Notes: generated by a model from the sequence alone, not told the origin. DNA of 64,000 bases from Rhodanobacteraceae bacterium (GCA_016790075.1 JAEUPP010000002.1:17866-81865), one strand, 5' to 3'; shown: positions 39,101 through 47,863, counted from the stretch's first letter. Made by a program: numbers and translations.

Positions 39101-39173
39101 GCGGATGTGGATGCGGCGCGTATTCCGTGACGCCCGCGAAGGTCGCATCGCCCGGCGTCCTGCTGCGGCGTGA
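36099..39173 (+). CDS. RND efflux permease, second subunit with altered relay
   Basis: 1024 residues with the same 12-TM, two-loop layout. At the TM4 relay it reads Asp397-Asn398 (GMLVDNAVVVVES) and at TM10 Asn907 (GVVVNNGIVMIV) where the first permease and AcrB have Lys. Two of the charged relay residues are thus replaced. Its ATG overlaps the stop of the first permease. The likeliest reading is a heteromeric pump in which this subunit contributes to the substrate path but transports protons poorly or not at all; this is inference. Confidence 0.92.
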   Translation: MNLAELSLKRPVTITMFFLSMMVIGLIAAVRLPLEKFPDIEFPFLLVDVPYPGSTPAEVERVLARPVEEALSTVPGIERMRSTSRADGLQIFIQFKWGNSVAVKAVEAREKIDGIRKELPSDLQRYQVLKFSVSDEPVLKLRVASDFDMANSYELLDRRVKRPLERIPGVARVSIEGVAPPELQIELSSDRLAATGVSLNELYAQLSNANFSVSAGQILDGATRYRVQPQGEWKSLEDVRNLVINERGLKLGDIASVTLKPARLDYMRRLDTRPAIGIDIFKERNANLVNVGHLVKSEVERIKESPELRGIDVYALEDQADSVTSSLYELTEAGIVGTLLSVLVLFYFLRDINSTLMVSLAIPICFVMTLGCMYFFGITLNILSMMGLLLAVGMLVDNAVVVVESIYQYREKYPGKPWYCAIEGTQVVGVAIAAGTFSSIVVFLPNIFGEQNQISIFLTQVAVAMSIAHLASWLVAVTLVPMLSARLPTPKFVGRKTLVTRMQERYARLISWTLHHRKLTTLGVVLMSVASIAIPMQLVKYDMFPAGQGATLRLQYELNGLYRLEELKKSIAKIEEFLLAHKKEFDIKSVYSYADERGNASTSVILVDADQMKRSSAEIMEDIRKGLPKIPVGKATFDFDGGGGDSEGLRVSLIGDSTDVLHELSDAILPVLSRLPSLRDVRPAERSGDREIAVRVDRERAKSYGFSASEVARYVGIALRGAPLKEFRNGDTEIPVWLRFQGADTQSVAGMEDFKLRRGDGTLVPLLSLVEVRTQDAASAIQRDGRQTSLQIAANLAPDITKDEARTAIEAAMKSVSLPAGYRWSFGNSFDQSDEAGQQMLLNTLLALVLVYVVMCAMFESLIFPAAILTTFLFSIFGVFWLFWLTGTTFSIMASIGVLILMGVVVNNGIVMIVHVNQLRHEGLLRTEALVAGARDRLRPILMTMGTAILGMVPLCISSTEMGGDGPPYYPMARAIAGGLIFSTAVTLLALPVIYAQLDDMRMWMRRVFRDAREGRIARRPAAA

Positions 39174-39177
39174 TCCG

Positions 39178-39204
39178 CTGGCGCCACCGATCCGGTGGCG
39201 CCAG
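39178..39204 (+). terminator. Perfect 12-bp hairpin after the RND operon
   Basis: CTGGCGCCACCG and CGGTGGCGCCAG pair perfectly around ATC, beginning 4 bases after the permease stop. There is no T-run, so it may be an mRNA 3'-protecting hairpin or a weak terminator. Confidence 0.5.
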
Positions 39205-39392
39205 ACGTCGCACAGCCCCGCCAGGGTCGGGCGTGTGTCGGCGGCTCCCGGCGCGGGGGCTGCGGGTGCCGAACGCGGCAACACCGTTTCGCGACTGTCG
39301 CCGCGCTAGACGGGCGGGATTCACTGCTATGATCAGCCCGTTCGGCGCGGCTCGGTCCGTGCCGTGTTCCCTGTAGCTCGGAGTGACCGCAC

Positions 39393-40061
39393 GTGCTTGA
39401 GATCCTGATGGCCGGTGGCTGGGCGATGGTGCCCATCCTGATTTGTTCCGCGGTGGCGCTGGCCATCATCCTCGAACGGTTCTGGTCCCTGCGTCAGAAG
39501 ACCGTCGCACCGCCAGAGCTGGGCGAGCAGGTCCGCACCTGGGCGCGTACGCGCAAGCTTGATCCCTCGCATATCGATACGCTGAGCAAGAATTCGCCGC
39601 TCGGTGAGCTGCTGGCAGCGGCGTTGTCCGTACGCAATCGCTCGCGCGAGATCATCAAGGAACGCATCGAGGATGCCGGTCGCCATGTCGTATACCGGCT
39701 TGAACGCTACCTCAATACCTTGGGTACGATTGCACTGATCTCACCGTTGCTGGGGCTGCTCGGTACCGTTATCGGGCTGATCCGCATGTTCCTCGCCGTC
39801 ATGGTTCACGGTATAGGCAATGCGCAGCAGATGGCAGGTGGCATCGGCGAAGCACTGGTATGTACGGCGACCGGACTGGTCGTTGCCGTGCCGGCGTATA
39901 TCTTTCACCGCTATTTCCGCTCCCGTGTATCCGGGCTTGTCGTCGTCATGGAGAAGGAAGCCATTGCGCTGCTTGATGAACTGGCCGCGCAGCAGCCCGA
40001 CCCGAGCGCGGCTGCATCGAATGCCACAGTCCGCGCCGTGCGTCCGGGGGCGACTGCATGA
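39393..40061 (+). CDS. exbB: MotA/TolQ/ExbB proton channel family protein
   Basis: 222 residues from a GTG at 39393 with GGAG 9 bases upstream. TM1 is at about 8-27. The conserved TM2/TM3 region includes LGTIALISPLLGLLGTVIGLIRMF and GGIGEALVCTATGLVVAVPAYI. With the ExbD partner it makes a proton-driven stator that energises an outer-membrane process. Its position before msbA and lpxK is the arrangement commonly seen in Lysobacterales; no TonB or TonB-dependent receptor is nearby. Four-base overlap with exbD. Confidence 0.92.
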   Translation: MLEILMAGGWAMVPILICSAVALAIILERFWSLRQKTVAPPELGEQVRTWARTRKLDPSHIDTLSKNSPLGELLAAALSVRNRSREIIKERIEDAGRHVVYRLERYLNTLGTIALISPLLGLLGTVIGLIRMFLAVMVHGIGNAQQMAGGIGEALVCTATGLVVAVPAYIFHRYFRSRVSGLVVVMEKEAIALLDELAAQQPDPSAAASNATVRAVRPGATA

Positions 40062-40489
40062 AGCTGGGGGGCGCGCGTCGGGACGACGATTTCGAGATCA
40101 ACGTGATTCCGCTGATCGATGTCATGCTGACGCTGTTGATGTTCTTCGTACTGACAGCGACCTTCGACCAGACCGCCCGCCTGCGTGTCTCCCTGCCGCA
40201 GGCAAGTGAATCAGCCGACGCCGAGCCGGAGCTGGGATTGACGATCCAGGTCGATAGCGAAGGGCGTTATTTCATCGACAGCAACGAAGTATTGAATCCC
40301 AGTGTCGATACGCTCAAGGAGGCCTTGGTGCAGATTGCAGGGGATGATCGTGAGCGTCCGGTCATGATTCGCGCTGACGCACAGACTGCGCATCAGGCCG
40401 TGGTAACCGTTATGGATGCGCTGGGGCAGGTCGGATTCTCGCGTCTGTCCATTGCGACGACGCCGCCGAAGGAAGCGCCGAAAAAGTGA
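40058..40489 (+). CDS. exbD: ExbD/TolR family biopolymer transport protein
   Basis: 143 residues: cytoplasmic N-terminus RRDDDFEINVIPLIDVMLTL, where the Asp in LIDVML is the proton-carrying residue of the family, one transmembrane helix (about 18-36) and a periplasmic domain with IQVDSEGRYFIDSNEV. It is coupled by overlap to exbB before it and msbA after it (GTGA). Confidence 0.93.
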   Translation: MKLGGARRDDDFEINVIPLIDVMLTLLMFFVLTATFDQTARLRVSLPQASESADAEPELGLTIQVDSEGRYFIDSNEVLNPSVDTLKEALVQIAGDDRERPVMIRADAQTAHQAVVTVMDALGQVGFSRLSIATTPPKEAPKK

Positions 40490-42246
40490 GTGCGGTAGCG
40501 CCGGCCAGCGCCGCGGCGACTTATCGGCGCCTGCTCGCGTACTCGAGGCGTCACTGGCCAATCGCCCTGCTGGCGGTACTTGGTATGGCGGTTGATGCCG
40601 GTGCCACGGCGGGGTTTACCTGGCTCATCAAGCCCATGCTCGATGACTTGTTCGTGCAGCAGAACCAGAACACCATTTTCTGGATGCCAATTGCCATCGT
40701 CATCGTATTTCTGCTGCGCGGCATAGCGACCTGGCTGACTGATTACGGCGTCGCGCGTGTCGGGCGAGGTGTGGTGCACAGCCTGCGCGCGCAGGTGTTT
40801 GAGCGCTATCTCGCGATGCCGGCCGGCTACTTCGATCGCGAAGCTTCAGGACAGCTCATCGCACGCGTGACCTATACGGTCGAACAGGTCGCGCAGGCGA
40901 GCACCGACGCCGTCAAGGTCATGGTCGTGGACAGTCTGACCGTGCTTGGCATGTTGTTCGTCATGCTCTGGTATGGTGCGCGGCTCACGCTCGCCTTGTT
41001 TGTGATGGCGCCGCTGATCGCCGCACTGGTCTGGGTGGTCGGCCGACGTTATCGCCGTATCAGCCACCGCATTCAGCATTCTGTCGGTTCCGTCACCGGC
41101 GTTGTCGAGGAAGTCGTCGCCGGTCAACGCGAGGTCAAAGTCTATGGCGGACGCGACTACGAGCAGCAACGTTTCGCCGAAATCAACGAGAACAATCGCC
41201 GCCTCAATCTGAAGGTTGCTTCCACCAATGCACTGTCGACGGCGTTGGTGCAGATCATTGCGGCCTGTGCGCTGGCCGCCGTCGTGTTTTTCGCAACACG
41301 GCCCAGCATGCTCGCGACGATGACCGCCGGCAGCTTCATGGCCACGATTACGGCGATGATCGCCATGTTGCCGTCGCTGAAACGCCTGACAACGGTGCAA
41401 GCCATGATGCAGCGCGGCGTTGCCGCGGCGCAGGATCTGTTTGGTATTGTTGATACGCCAGGGGAACCTGACAACGGTACGGCGCGTATTGAGCGCAGCC
41501 GTGGCGAGATTGCGCTGGAACACGTGTCGCTGCGTTATCCCGGAGCCAGTGCAGACGCTTTGCAGGCGATAGATCTGGTCTGTCCTGCGGGTAAAGTCAC
41601 TGCCCTGGTCGGGCGCTCCGGCAGCGGCAAGACCACGCTGGCCAACCTGATTCCACGTTTTTACGAACCCGATACGGGGCGTGTATTGCTGGATGGGCGG
41701 CCATTGCAGGAATGGACCCTGGGTAGCTTGCGTAGCCAGATTGCGCTCGTTAGCCAGCATGTGGTGTTGTTCAACGACTCGATCGCGCGCAACATTGCCT
41801 ATGGGGCGCTTGGCCATGCGACACGCGAGCAGATTCACGCCGCCGCCGCCGCGGCGAATGCACTCGAGTTCATCGAGCGACTGCCGCAGGGGCTCGACAG
41901 TCAGGTCGGTGAGGGTGGAGCGCTACTGTCGGGAGGGCAGCGCCAGCGCATCGCTATCGCCCGTGCGATCCTCAAGAATGCACCCATACTGATACTCGAC
42001 GAGGCGACGAGTGCGCTGGACACGGAGTCCGAGCGACTGATCCAGGACGCACTGTCGCGGCTCATGCGCGAGCGCACGACCATCGTCATCGCGCATCGCC
42101 TGAGCACCATCGAGCATGCGGACTGTATTGTCGTGCTTGATCACGGCCGTGTCGTCGAGACTGGCCGTCATGATGAGTTGCTTGCACGCGAGGGCCACTA
42201 CGCGGCCCTGCACCGCATGCAGTTCAACGATGCGGCAAGCGCGTGA
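40486..42246 (+). CDS. msbA: Lipid A export ATP-binding/permease protein MsbA
   Basis: 586 residues from a GTG overlapping the exbD stop. A homodimeric ABC exporter that flips lipid A-core across the inner membrane. The N-terminal six-helix domain (about 20-315) is followed by the ATPase: Walker A GRSGSGKTTL, Q-loop SQHVVLFNDS, signature LSGGQRQRIAIARA, Walker B ILILDEATSALD, H-loop IAHRLSTIEHAD. lpxK starts within its stop (GTGA), which supports MsbA over a drug exporter. Confidence 0.95.
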   Translation: MSAVAPASAAATYRRLLAYSRRHWPIALLAVLGMAVDAGATAGFTWLIKPMLDDLFVQQNQNTIFWMPIAIVIVFLLRGIATWLTDYGVARVGRGVVHSLRAQVFERYLAMPAGYFDREASGQLIARVTYTVEQVAQASTDAVKVMVVDSLTVLGMLFVMLWYGARLTLALFVMAPLIAALVWVVGRRYRRISHRIQHSVGSVTGVVEEVVAGQREVKVYGGRDYEQQRFAEINENNRRLNLKVASTNALSTALVQIIAACALAAVVFFATRPSMLATMTAGSFMATITAMIAMLPSLKRLTTVQAMMQRGVAAAQDLFGIVDTPGEPDNGTARIERSRGEIALEHVSLRYPGASADALQAIDLVCPAGKVTALVGRSGSGKTTLANLIPRFYEPDTGRVLLDGRPLQEWTLGSLRSQIALVSQHVVLFNDSIARNIAYGALGHATREQIHAAAAAANALEFIERLPQGLDSQVGEGGALLSGGQRQRIAIARAILKNAPILILDEATSALDTESERLIQDALSRLMRERTTIVIAHRLSTIEHADCIVVLDHGRVVETGRHDELLAREGHYAALHRMQFNDAASA

Positions 42247-43223
42247 GCCTGGCAGCACACCGGGAACAGGTGTGGTACCACGACGCCGCGATTCCGGTGA
42301 GCTGGCGGCTGCTCGCACGCCTCTACGGAAGCCTCACCGCGCTGCGGCGGCACGCCTATGCACGCGGTTGGCTCAAGTCGTATGCGCTAGGCAAGCCAGT
42401 GGTCGTCGTCGGCAATATCAGTGTCGGCGGTACCGGCAAGACGCCGCTGACCATCGCGCTGGTGCGAGCGCTGGCGGCGCGTGGTCTGCGCGCCGGCATT
42501 GTCAGCCGCGGTTATGGCGGTAGTGTCAAGGGGCCGGTGCTGCTCGAGGATGATTCATCGCCAGCCCAGGTCGGTGATGAGCCTGTGCTGATGCATGCGC
42601 TGAGTGGCGCGCCGGTAGCGATTGGCCGTGACCGGGTTGCGGCGGCGAGGATACTGGTCGCGCGTTCGGACGTCGATGTCGTGCTCGCCGACGATGGTCT
42701 GCAGCACTATCGCCTGCGGCGCGATATAGAGATCTGCGTAATCGACGGTGCGCGTCGCTTCGGCAATCGCCGCCAGCTGCCGGCCGGCCCTTTGCGCGAA
42801 CCCCTGTCGCGGCTGGCTCAAGTCGATTTTCGTGTCTGCAACGGCGGATTGGCGCACGCCGACGAAATACAACTGCATCTGCGTGACGAAGGCGCGCAGA
42901 GGCTGGTCGATGGCGAACGCGTTCCGCTTACAGCCTTTGCCCACAGGCGCGTGCATGCGGTCGCCGGCATCGGCAATCCACGCCGGTTTTTCGATAGCCT
43001 GCGCGCTTGCCGTATCGAGGTGATCGAGCACGCCTTTGCCGATCACCATTGCTTTCGCGAAACCGACATCGCCTTTGGTGACGGCCTGCCGGTGCTCATG
43101 ACCAGCAAGGATGCGGTCAAGTGCCGCGTGTTCGCACAGCCGGACTGGTGGCAGGTCGCCGTGAGCGCCCAATTGCCGGAGCGATTCTTTGATGCGCTGG
43201 CCGCGCGTATCTTTGCGCTCTAG
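42243..43223 (+). CDS. lpxK: Tetraacyldisaccharide 4'-kinase LpxK
   Basis: 326 residues from a GTG. Phosphorylates the 4' position of the lipid A disaccharide. The hydrophobic, basic N-terminus (PVSWRLLARLYGSLTALRR) associates with the membrane. Walker A is GNISVGGTGKTPL (about 57-69), followed by SRGYGG, GDEPVLM, DVVLADDGLQHYRL, and VAGIGNPRRFFDSL in the C-terminal lobe. It closes the exbB-exbD-msbA-lpxK overlap chain. Confidence 0.95.
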   Translation: MSLAAHREQVWYHDAAIPVSWRLLARLYGSLTALRRHAYARGWLKSYALGKPVVVVGNISVGGTGKTPLTIALVRALAARGLRAGIVSRGYGGSVKGPVLLEDDSSPAQVGDEPVLMHALSGAPVAIGRDRVAAARILVARSDVDVVLADDGLQHYRLRRDIEICVIDGARRFGNRRQLPAGPLREPLSRLAQVDFRVCNGGLAHADEIQLHLRDEGAQRLVDGERVPLTAFAHRRVHAVAGIGNPRRFFDSLRACRIEVIEHAFADHHCFRETDIAFGDGLPVLMTSKDAVKCRVFAQPDWWQVAVSAQLPERFFDALAARIFAL

Positions 43224-43266
43224 ATGCCCCTGAAATACCGCGAGCCGCCCGCATCTGCCGGGCTTG

Positions 43267-44859
43267 ATGTTTCGTCCGGAAAACACTGTGCTTGATTTCC
43301 GCTTTGACAATGCGTTTGTGCGCGAGCTGCCTGGCGATACCGACCCGACCCTACGGCCGCGAGCGGTGTACGGTGCGCTGTACTCACCGGTCCTGCCGAC
43401 ACCGGTAGCTGCGCCGCGTCTGCTGGCCTATTCCGCAGATACCGCCGCATTGCTCGATCTCGATCGTGTTGACCTTGAATCGGCCGCATTTGCCGAAGTA
43501 TTTGCGGGCAACCGGTTGTTGCCGGGCATGCAGCCCTATGCGGCAAATTACGGCGGGCATCAGTTCGGCCACTGGGCCGGGCAGCTTGGTGATGGGCGGG
43601 CCCTGTCGCTGGGCGAAATCGTCAATCGCGCCGGTCAGCGCTGGGAGCTTCAGCTCAAGGGCGCGGGGCCGACGCCGTATTCACGCAGCGCCGATGGCCG
43701 CGCCGTGTTGCGTTCGTCGATACGCGAATTTCTTTGCAGTGAGGCCATGCACCATCTCGGTGTGCCGACGACGCGCGCGCTCAGCCTGGTCGCCAGCGGA
43801 GAAACGGTAGTACGCGACATGTTTTACGACGGCAACCCGCGCGCGGAACCGGGTGCCGTCATCTGCCGCGTCGCTCCGTCATTCATTCGCTTCGGCAGTT
43901 TTGAGTTGCCGACTTCACGCGGCGACACGGTACTGCTCAAACAACTTGTCGACTTCACGATACGCCGCGATTTTCCCGAGCTGGCGCAGGTGCACCCGGC
44001 TGGCAGCGAAGCGCTATACGCGGCCTGGTTTGCTGAGGTCTGCGCGCGCACGGCGGTACTGATAGCGCACTGGATGCGGGTCGGATTCGTTCACGGCGTC
44101 ATGAATACGGACAACCTGTCGATACTTGGACTGACCATCGACTACGGCCCCTATGGCTGGATCGACAATTTCGATCCGGATTGGACGCCGAATACCACGG
44201 ATCGCGAGCACCGCCGGTATCGCTACGGCCAGCAGGCACAGGTCGCGTACTGGAATCTTGGCTGCCTCGCAGGAGCTGTCGCCCCGTTGTTTGCCACGCC
44301 GGACGCATTGCACGCGGGGCTGCAGTCCTATGCTGACACTTTTGTACAGGCCGATCGGGCGAACATAGCGGCAAAACTCGGCCTGCGCGAATGCCGCGAT
44401 GACGATGTCGGGCGCATGCAGTCACTATATTCTCTGTTGCACTCAGCCGAAGTCGATATGACCTTGTTCTTCCGTGGGTTGGCCACCGCCGATACCGCTG
44501 CGGACGCGATCGACAGTCTGCGCATAGCGTTCTATGACGATGAGAAATTCGCGGCTGCGCGTCCGGCTTTCTGCGCATGGCTGCAAGATTACACTCAGCG
44601 GCTTGCACAAGATGTGCTGCCCGTCGAACAGCGCCGTGACCGCATGAACGCTGCGAATCCGCGTTATGTGCTGCGCAACTACCTCGCCCAGCTCGCCATT
44701 GACCGGGCTGAAAACGGCGACCTGTCTGGTGTGCATGATCTGCTTGAGGTGCTGCGCCGACCCTATCAGGACCAGCCTGGCCGGGACGCGTTTGCTCAGC
44801 GCCGACCCGACTGGGCGCGCACGCGGGCAGGCTGTTCGATGCTGTCCTGCAGTTCGTAG
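43267..44859 (+). CDS. selO: Protein adenylyltransferase SelO
   Basis: 530 residues from the ATG at 43267 (a TTG at 43264 is also possible). A pseudokinase-fold enzyme that AMPylates Ser, Thr or Tyr of target proteins; E. coli SelO is linked to redox stress. Visible features are [42 protein letters not shown], the [11 protein letters not shown] segment, and [10 protein letters not shown]. It ends [11 protein letters not shown], the position of selenocysteine in eukaryotic SelO being Cys here. It starts 43 bases after lpxK and may share its transcript. Confidence 0.95.
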   Translation: MFRPENTVLDFRFDNAFVRELPGDTDPTLRPRAVYGALYSPVLPTPVAAPRLLAYSADTAALLDLDRVDLESAAFAEVFAGNRLLPGMQPYAANYGGHQFGHWAGQLGDGRALSLGEIVNRAGQRWELQLKGAGPTPYSRSADGRAVLRSSIREFLCSEAMHHLGVPTTRALSLVASGETVVRDMFYDGNPRAEPGAVICRVAPSFIRFGSFELPTSRGDTVLLKQLVDFTIRRDFPELAQVHPAGSEALYAAWFAEVCARTAVLIAHWMRVGFVHGVMNTDNLSILGLTIDYGPYGWIDNFDPDWTPNTTDREHRRYRYGQQAQVAYWNLGCLAGAVAPLFATPDALHAGLQSYADTFVQADRANIAAKLGLRECRDDDVGRMQSLYSLLHSAEVDMTLFFRGLATADTAADAIDSLRIAFYDDEKFAAARPAFCAWLQDYTQRLAQDVLPVEQRRDRMNAANPRYVLRNYLAQLAIDRAENGDLSGVHDLLEVLRRPYQDQPGRDAFAQRRPDWARTRAGCSMLSCSS

Positions 44860-44950
44860 GCGATTGAGGTAGGTCGCCAGCACCGTCTTGCCTGTCAGTC
44901 GGCTCATTGTCCCGTTCGCGTGCACGCATTGCATTGATGGTGCCGGCTCA

Positions 44951-45015
44951 TATTGCTGCGGGATGACAGCGCATCGTCATGTGGCTACGCGGCGGACCGC
45001 AATAATTCCGCAATA
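44951..45015 (+). promoter_or_regulatory. Repeated GCAATA/TATTGC sites upstream of the porin
   Basis: CCGCAATA occurs at 44997-45004 and 45008-45015, offset by 11 bases (one helical turn), and an inverted TATTGC lies at 44951-44956. They precede the porin ATG by 47 bases or more. The spacing suggests a tandem-binding regulator. The sites do not match the PhoB consensus. Confidence 0.35.
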
Positions 45016-45062
45016 TGTCCCGCATATCCTGCGCGTCTTCCAACGTTAGTGAGTTCTGCACG

Positions 45063-46232
45063 ATGAAACTCTGTACCCAGCGTCTTCTCGCCTTTGCGGT
45101 GGCGACAGCGCTAGCTGGTTCTGCACAGGCCGAGATCGCCATCGACGTCATCAATGGCAGCGAGGTGAGTCTCGAGGGGCTGATGCAGGCCGACGGCAAC
45201 TGGTTCCATAACGACGTCGCTGACCTCAATGCAGCGTCGCCGCCGGGCAATGACGGCAAGAACAGCGAATTCGACATGCGCCGCGCCGAGGTCATCCTCA
45301 AGGGTAAAGGCGGCCGCTTTGATTGGAACGTGGGTTACGACGGCAAAGCCAACAAATGGCTGGACGTGAACCTCAAGTGGAAGCTTGGCACGAACTACCT
45401 GACGGTCGGCCAGTACAAGCAGCCAAACAGTCTGGAAGAGCTGACGAGCACGCGCCACAACGACTTCATCTCCAAGGCGATGGTGACCAATCTGTTCGGC
45501 GTCGCACGCCGTGTCGGTGTCGCCTACGGGGACGATAAGCCGAACTTCGGCTATCAGGTCAGTTACTTCGGCCGCGAACTGACGCGCAACCTCAACCAAG
45601 GTCAGGGTTTCGGCGGCCGCGTTTACTTCGCGCCCATGGCCGAGACTGGCAACATCCTGCATTTTGGTCTCTCGGCGCTCGACTACGACACCGATGCGGA
45701 TACAGCGCGTTTACGCGTGCGTCCCGACGCTGACCAGGCGACGGTACGTCTCGTTGACACGGGCAGCATCCTGAATGCCGACCGGCAGCGCACTTACGGC
45801 GTCGAAGGTCTTTGGGTAGGCGGTCCGATCAAGGTCCAGGGCGAATACCTGCGTTCGCGCATTGCGCGCACCGCGGCCACGACACAGCCGGACTGGACCG
45901 GTGATAGCTGGTACGTCTACGGCGTATGGAACCTGACCGGTGAGACCTGGGGTTACAAGGCGGGCCTGCCGACCACGCTGCTACCCGACAATCCCGCAGC
46001 GGGCATGTGGCAGCTCGGGCTGCGCTACGACAGCACCGATCTCAACGACGGCAACATCCGTGGTGGTGAGGAGCATAACCTCACCCTGGGTGTGAACTGG
46101 TACTGGCGTTCGAACTTCAAGTTCATGCTGAACTACGTCAAGGTCGACAGCAGCAAGTATGTGAGCGCGCTCCGCCGCGAACTTGACGACAATCCCAATA
46201 TTCTTGAAGCACGCGCCCAGTTCTACTGGTAG
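45063..46232 (+). CDS. Phosphate-selective porin (OprO/OprP family)
   Basis: 389 residues from the ATG at 45063, with signal peptide MKLCTQRLLAFAVATALAGSAQA. Alternating beta-strands follow, with FDMRRAEVILKGKGGRFDWN, LTVGQYKQPNSLEELTS and a C-terminal aromatic residue (ARAQFYW), the usual outer-membrane insertion signal. The family forms trimeric anion or polyphosphate channels. Single gene ending at a strong terminator. Substrate preference is not evident. Confidence 0.9.
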   Translation: MKLCTQRLLAFAVATALAGSAQAEIAIDVINGSEVSLEGLMQADGNWFHNDVADLNAASPPGNDGKNSEFDMRRAEVILKGKGGRFDWNVGYDGKANKWLDVNLKWKLGTNYLTVGQYKQPNSLEELTSTRHNDFISKAMVTNLFGVARRVGVAYGDDKPNFGYQVSYFGRELTRNLNQGQGFGGRVYFAPMAETGNILHFGLSALDYDTDADTARLRVRPDADQATVRLVDTGSILNADRQRTYGVEGLWVGGPIKVQGEYLRSRIARTAATTQPDWTGDSWYVYGVWNLTGETWGYKAGLPTTLLPDNPAAGMWQLGLRYDSTDLNDGNIRGGEEHNLTLGVNWYWRSNFKFMLNYVKVDSSKYVSALRRELDDNPNILEARAQFYW

Positions 46233-46255
46233 TCGTTTCCCGGGTGACGCAGACG

Positions 46256-46290
46256 ACGCCGCGGGGCAGGGATGCCTCGCGGCGTTTTTT
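46256..46290 (+). terminator. Intrinsic terminator of the porin gene
   Basis: ACGCCGCG and CGCGGCGT form an 8-bp stem with a partly paired loop, followed by TTTTTT, 24 bases after the porin stop. Confidence 0.88.
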
Positions 46291-46351
46291 CGGCTTCCCG
46301 TGGAATTTGCGCTGTCCGGGCAAGCCAGTTGCCAGTGCCGTTTCCCAGTCC

Positions 46352-46456
46352 AGGGAACGTCTGATTAAGTCAGAATCTGGATTTGGATTTCGGGGTTGTG
46401 GCGATAAGCAGCACGGTACCGAAGCCTCGCCGTGGGCACTCGTTCAGACCTTCCCT
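46352..46456. repeat. MITE-like repeat, copy A
   Basis: About 105 bases bounded by imperfect terminal inverted repeats: the left end AGGGAACGTCTGATTAAGT and the reverse complement of the right end AGGGAAGGTCTGAACGAGT agree at 15 of 19 bases. The interior shares a 14-base block (46382-46395) and overall layout with a second copy at 54721. No ORF is contained. It lies between the porin terminator and the 3' end of the GFA gene. Confidence 0.65.
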
Positions 46457-46853
46457 AGGTCGGGAATCTTTCGATCTCGGGCAATTCGTGGACATGCTTC
46501 ATCCAGGCGAGTCGCTCGGCTGTCTGTATTTGCACGGTCGGCACTAGTGCTTCCGGATAATCGAGCGTGGCGGACTGCACGTCGACAATTCCGGGAAGTA
46601 CCGCCGCATTGCGGTAGAACAGTCCGCTGCCGCAATCCACGCAGAAACTGCGCATCGCCGTACCTGACGAGTTAATCGTTTTCGGCTGGCCTTGTATCAG
46701 GGTCAAGGCGGTTTCGGGAAACATCGCCCAAGCCACCATCGGTGCACCCGCGCTGCGCCGGCAATCATTGCAGTGGCACAGGGCAACGGCTTTAGGTTCG
46801 CCCGAGAGTTCGTAGCGAATCGCACCACACAAACACTGTCCGGAATAAGTCAC
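46455..46853 (-). CDS. GFA family (CENP-V/glutathione-dependent formaldehyde-activating) protein
   Basis: 132 residues from a GTG ending at 46853, with AGGGG 8 bases upstream; an ATG at 46883 lacks a ribosome site. Zinc-binding cysteines: CLCG near the N-terminus, LCHCNDCRRSAG, and FCVDCGSG. The fold is shared by formaldehyde-activating enzymes, though many members do not have that activity, so substrate is unassigned. Its stop lies at the right edge of the MITE-like repeat, with about 2 bases shared. Confidence 0.85.
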   Translation of the reverse strand: MTYSGQCLCGAIRYELSGEPKAVALCHCNDCRRSAGAPMVAWAMFPETALTLIQGQPKTINSSGTAMRSFCVDCGSGLFYRNAAVLPGIVDVQSATLDYPEALVPTVQIQTAERLAWMKHVHELPEIERFPT

Positions 46854-47001
46854 TACAAACACCCCTCTATAAATCTGGCTCATAAGATTTGCAGCAATCG
46901 GGCGCATCCACGCGCGGGAATCCAGGAAGCAACGCAAATGCCGTGTTTGTACCGACGGCGGAGCTGACTGGGTTGCGAGCGTGTTAGCGGCAGAACAAGA
47001 G

Positions 47002-47586
47002 CTACGGCTCTTGTCCAGGGAGCACCTGTTCAATGCGCCGGTCGGGTATCAGCCAGGCCAAAGCAACGAGCACATACAGAACCATTGAAATTCGCGGTGC
47101 CCAGAGGGCCAGGGGGCTGCCGATGGCGTAGGCGATCGGCGACATCCTGCCTTTCCAGTCGTTCCCGACTGCGCGCTTGAGCAGGGAGTTGGAGCCTTGC
47201 GAAGCGATGATCACATGCTGCAGCAGCCAGTAGGCGAGTGCGGCCATGAGCAGTATCACGCCGTAGAGTGCCGAAGGAATGGGAGCAAAGTGATTTTCCC
47301 CCATCCAGCCGGTAGCAAAGGGGAATATCGACAACCAGAACAGGAAGTGCAGGTTGGCCCAAAGTATTGGGCCGGTCACCTTGTGGCATGCATGCAGCAT
47401 ATGGTGGTGGTTGTTCCAGTAGATTCCGACATAGACAAAGCTCAACACATAACTCAAGAAGACCGGGGCCAATGGCCTCAGCGCATCGATACTTTCACCG
47501 TGCGGCACTTTCAGTTCCAGCACCATGATGGTGATGATGATCGCGATCACGCCATCGCTGAACGCTTCCAGTCGGTTCTTGCCCAT
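47002..47586 (-). CDS. TMEM175 family (DUF1211) potassium channel-like protein
   Basis: 194 residues from the ATG ending at 47586, preceded on its strand by GAGGG at 7 bases. The family motif is at the start: NRLEAFSDGVIAIIITIMVL, in which the FSD lies in the first pore helix of TMEM175 channels. About six transmembrane helices, one repeat per polypeptide, so it should assemble as a tetramer. WNNHHHML near residue 80 is also conserved in the family. Transcribed toward the GFA gene. Confidence 0.87.
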   Translation of the reverse strand: MGKNRLEAFSDGVIAIIITIMVLELKVPHGESIDALRPLAPVFLSYVLSFVYVGIYWNNHHHMLHACHKVTGPILWANLHFLFWLSIFPFATGWMGENHFAPIPSALYGVILLMAALAYWLLQHVIIASQGSNSLLKRAVGNDWKGRMSPIAYAIGSPLALWAPRISMVLYVLVALAWLIPDRRIEQVLPGQEP

Positions 47587-47863
47587 TCCGAAACCCTCAC
47601 TCAGTGACTTTTTCTTGATCGGAACATTGGGTGCTGCCGGTAGCAGGAATGTCGCCAGGTCACGCAACTGTGCTACTGCACGGTCGAGTGCACGCCCAAG
47701 TCCGCAACAGGTTTGCTAGCCCGTACTTATCACATCCGTTCGTATCGGCGGCCGCAGTAGAAGGCGGGTGAGAAATGCGGGCTAGAACAGGGGCGAGGCG
47801 AACAGCGCTTGCTGCGCCGTCCGGACTCGATCTCCATGCCGATGCGAAGTGCTTCAAGTCAGC

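Noticed and set aside
43267-44859. Selenocysteine in SelO
   Set aside because: The C-terminal position is encoded by an ordinary cysteine codon and there is no in-frame TGA or SECIS-like need.
44968-44992. Possible PHO box upstream of the porin (CTGTCAT on the minus strand)
   Set aside because: Only one half-site matches; no second CTGTCAT at the 11-base spacing.
46352-46456. Riboswitch or small RNA between the porin and GFA genes
   Set aside because: A diverged second copy exists elsewhere and the ends are inverted repeats, so a mobile repeat explains it better.
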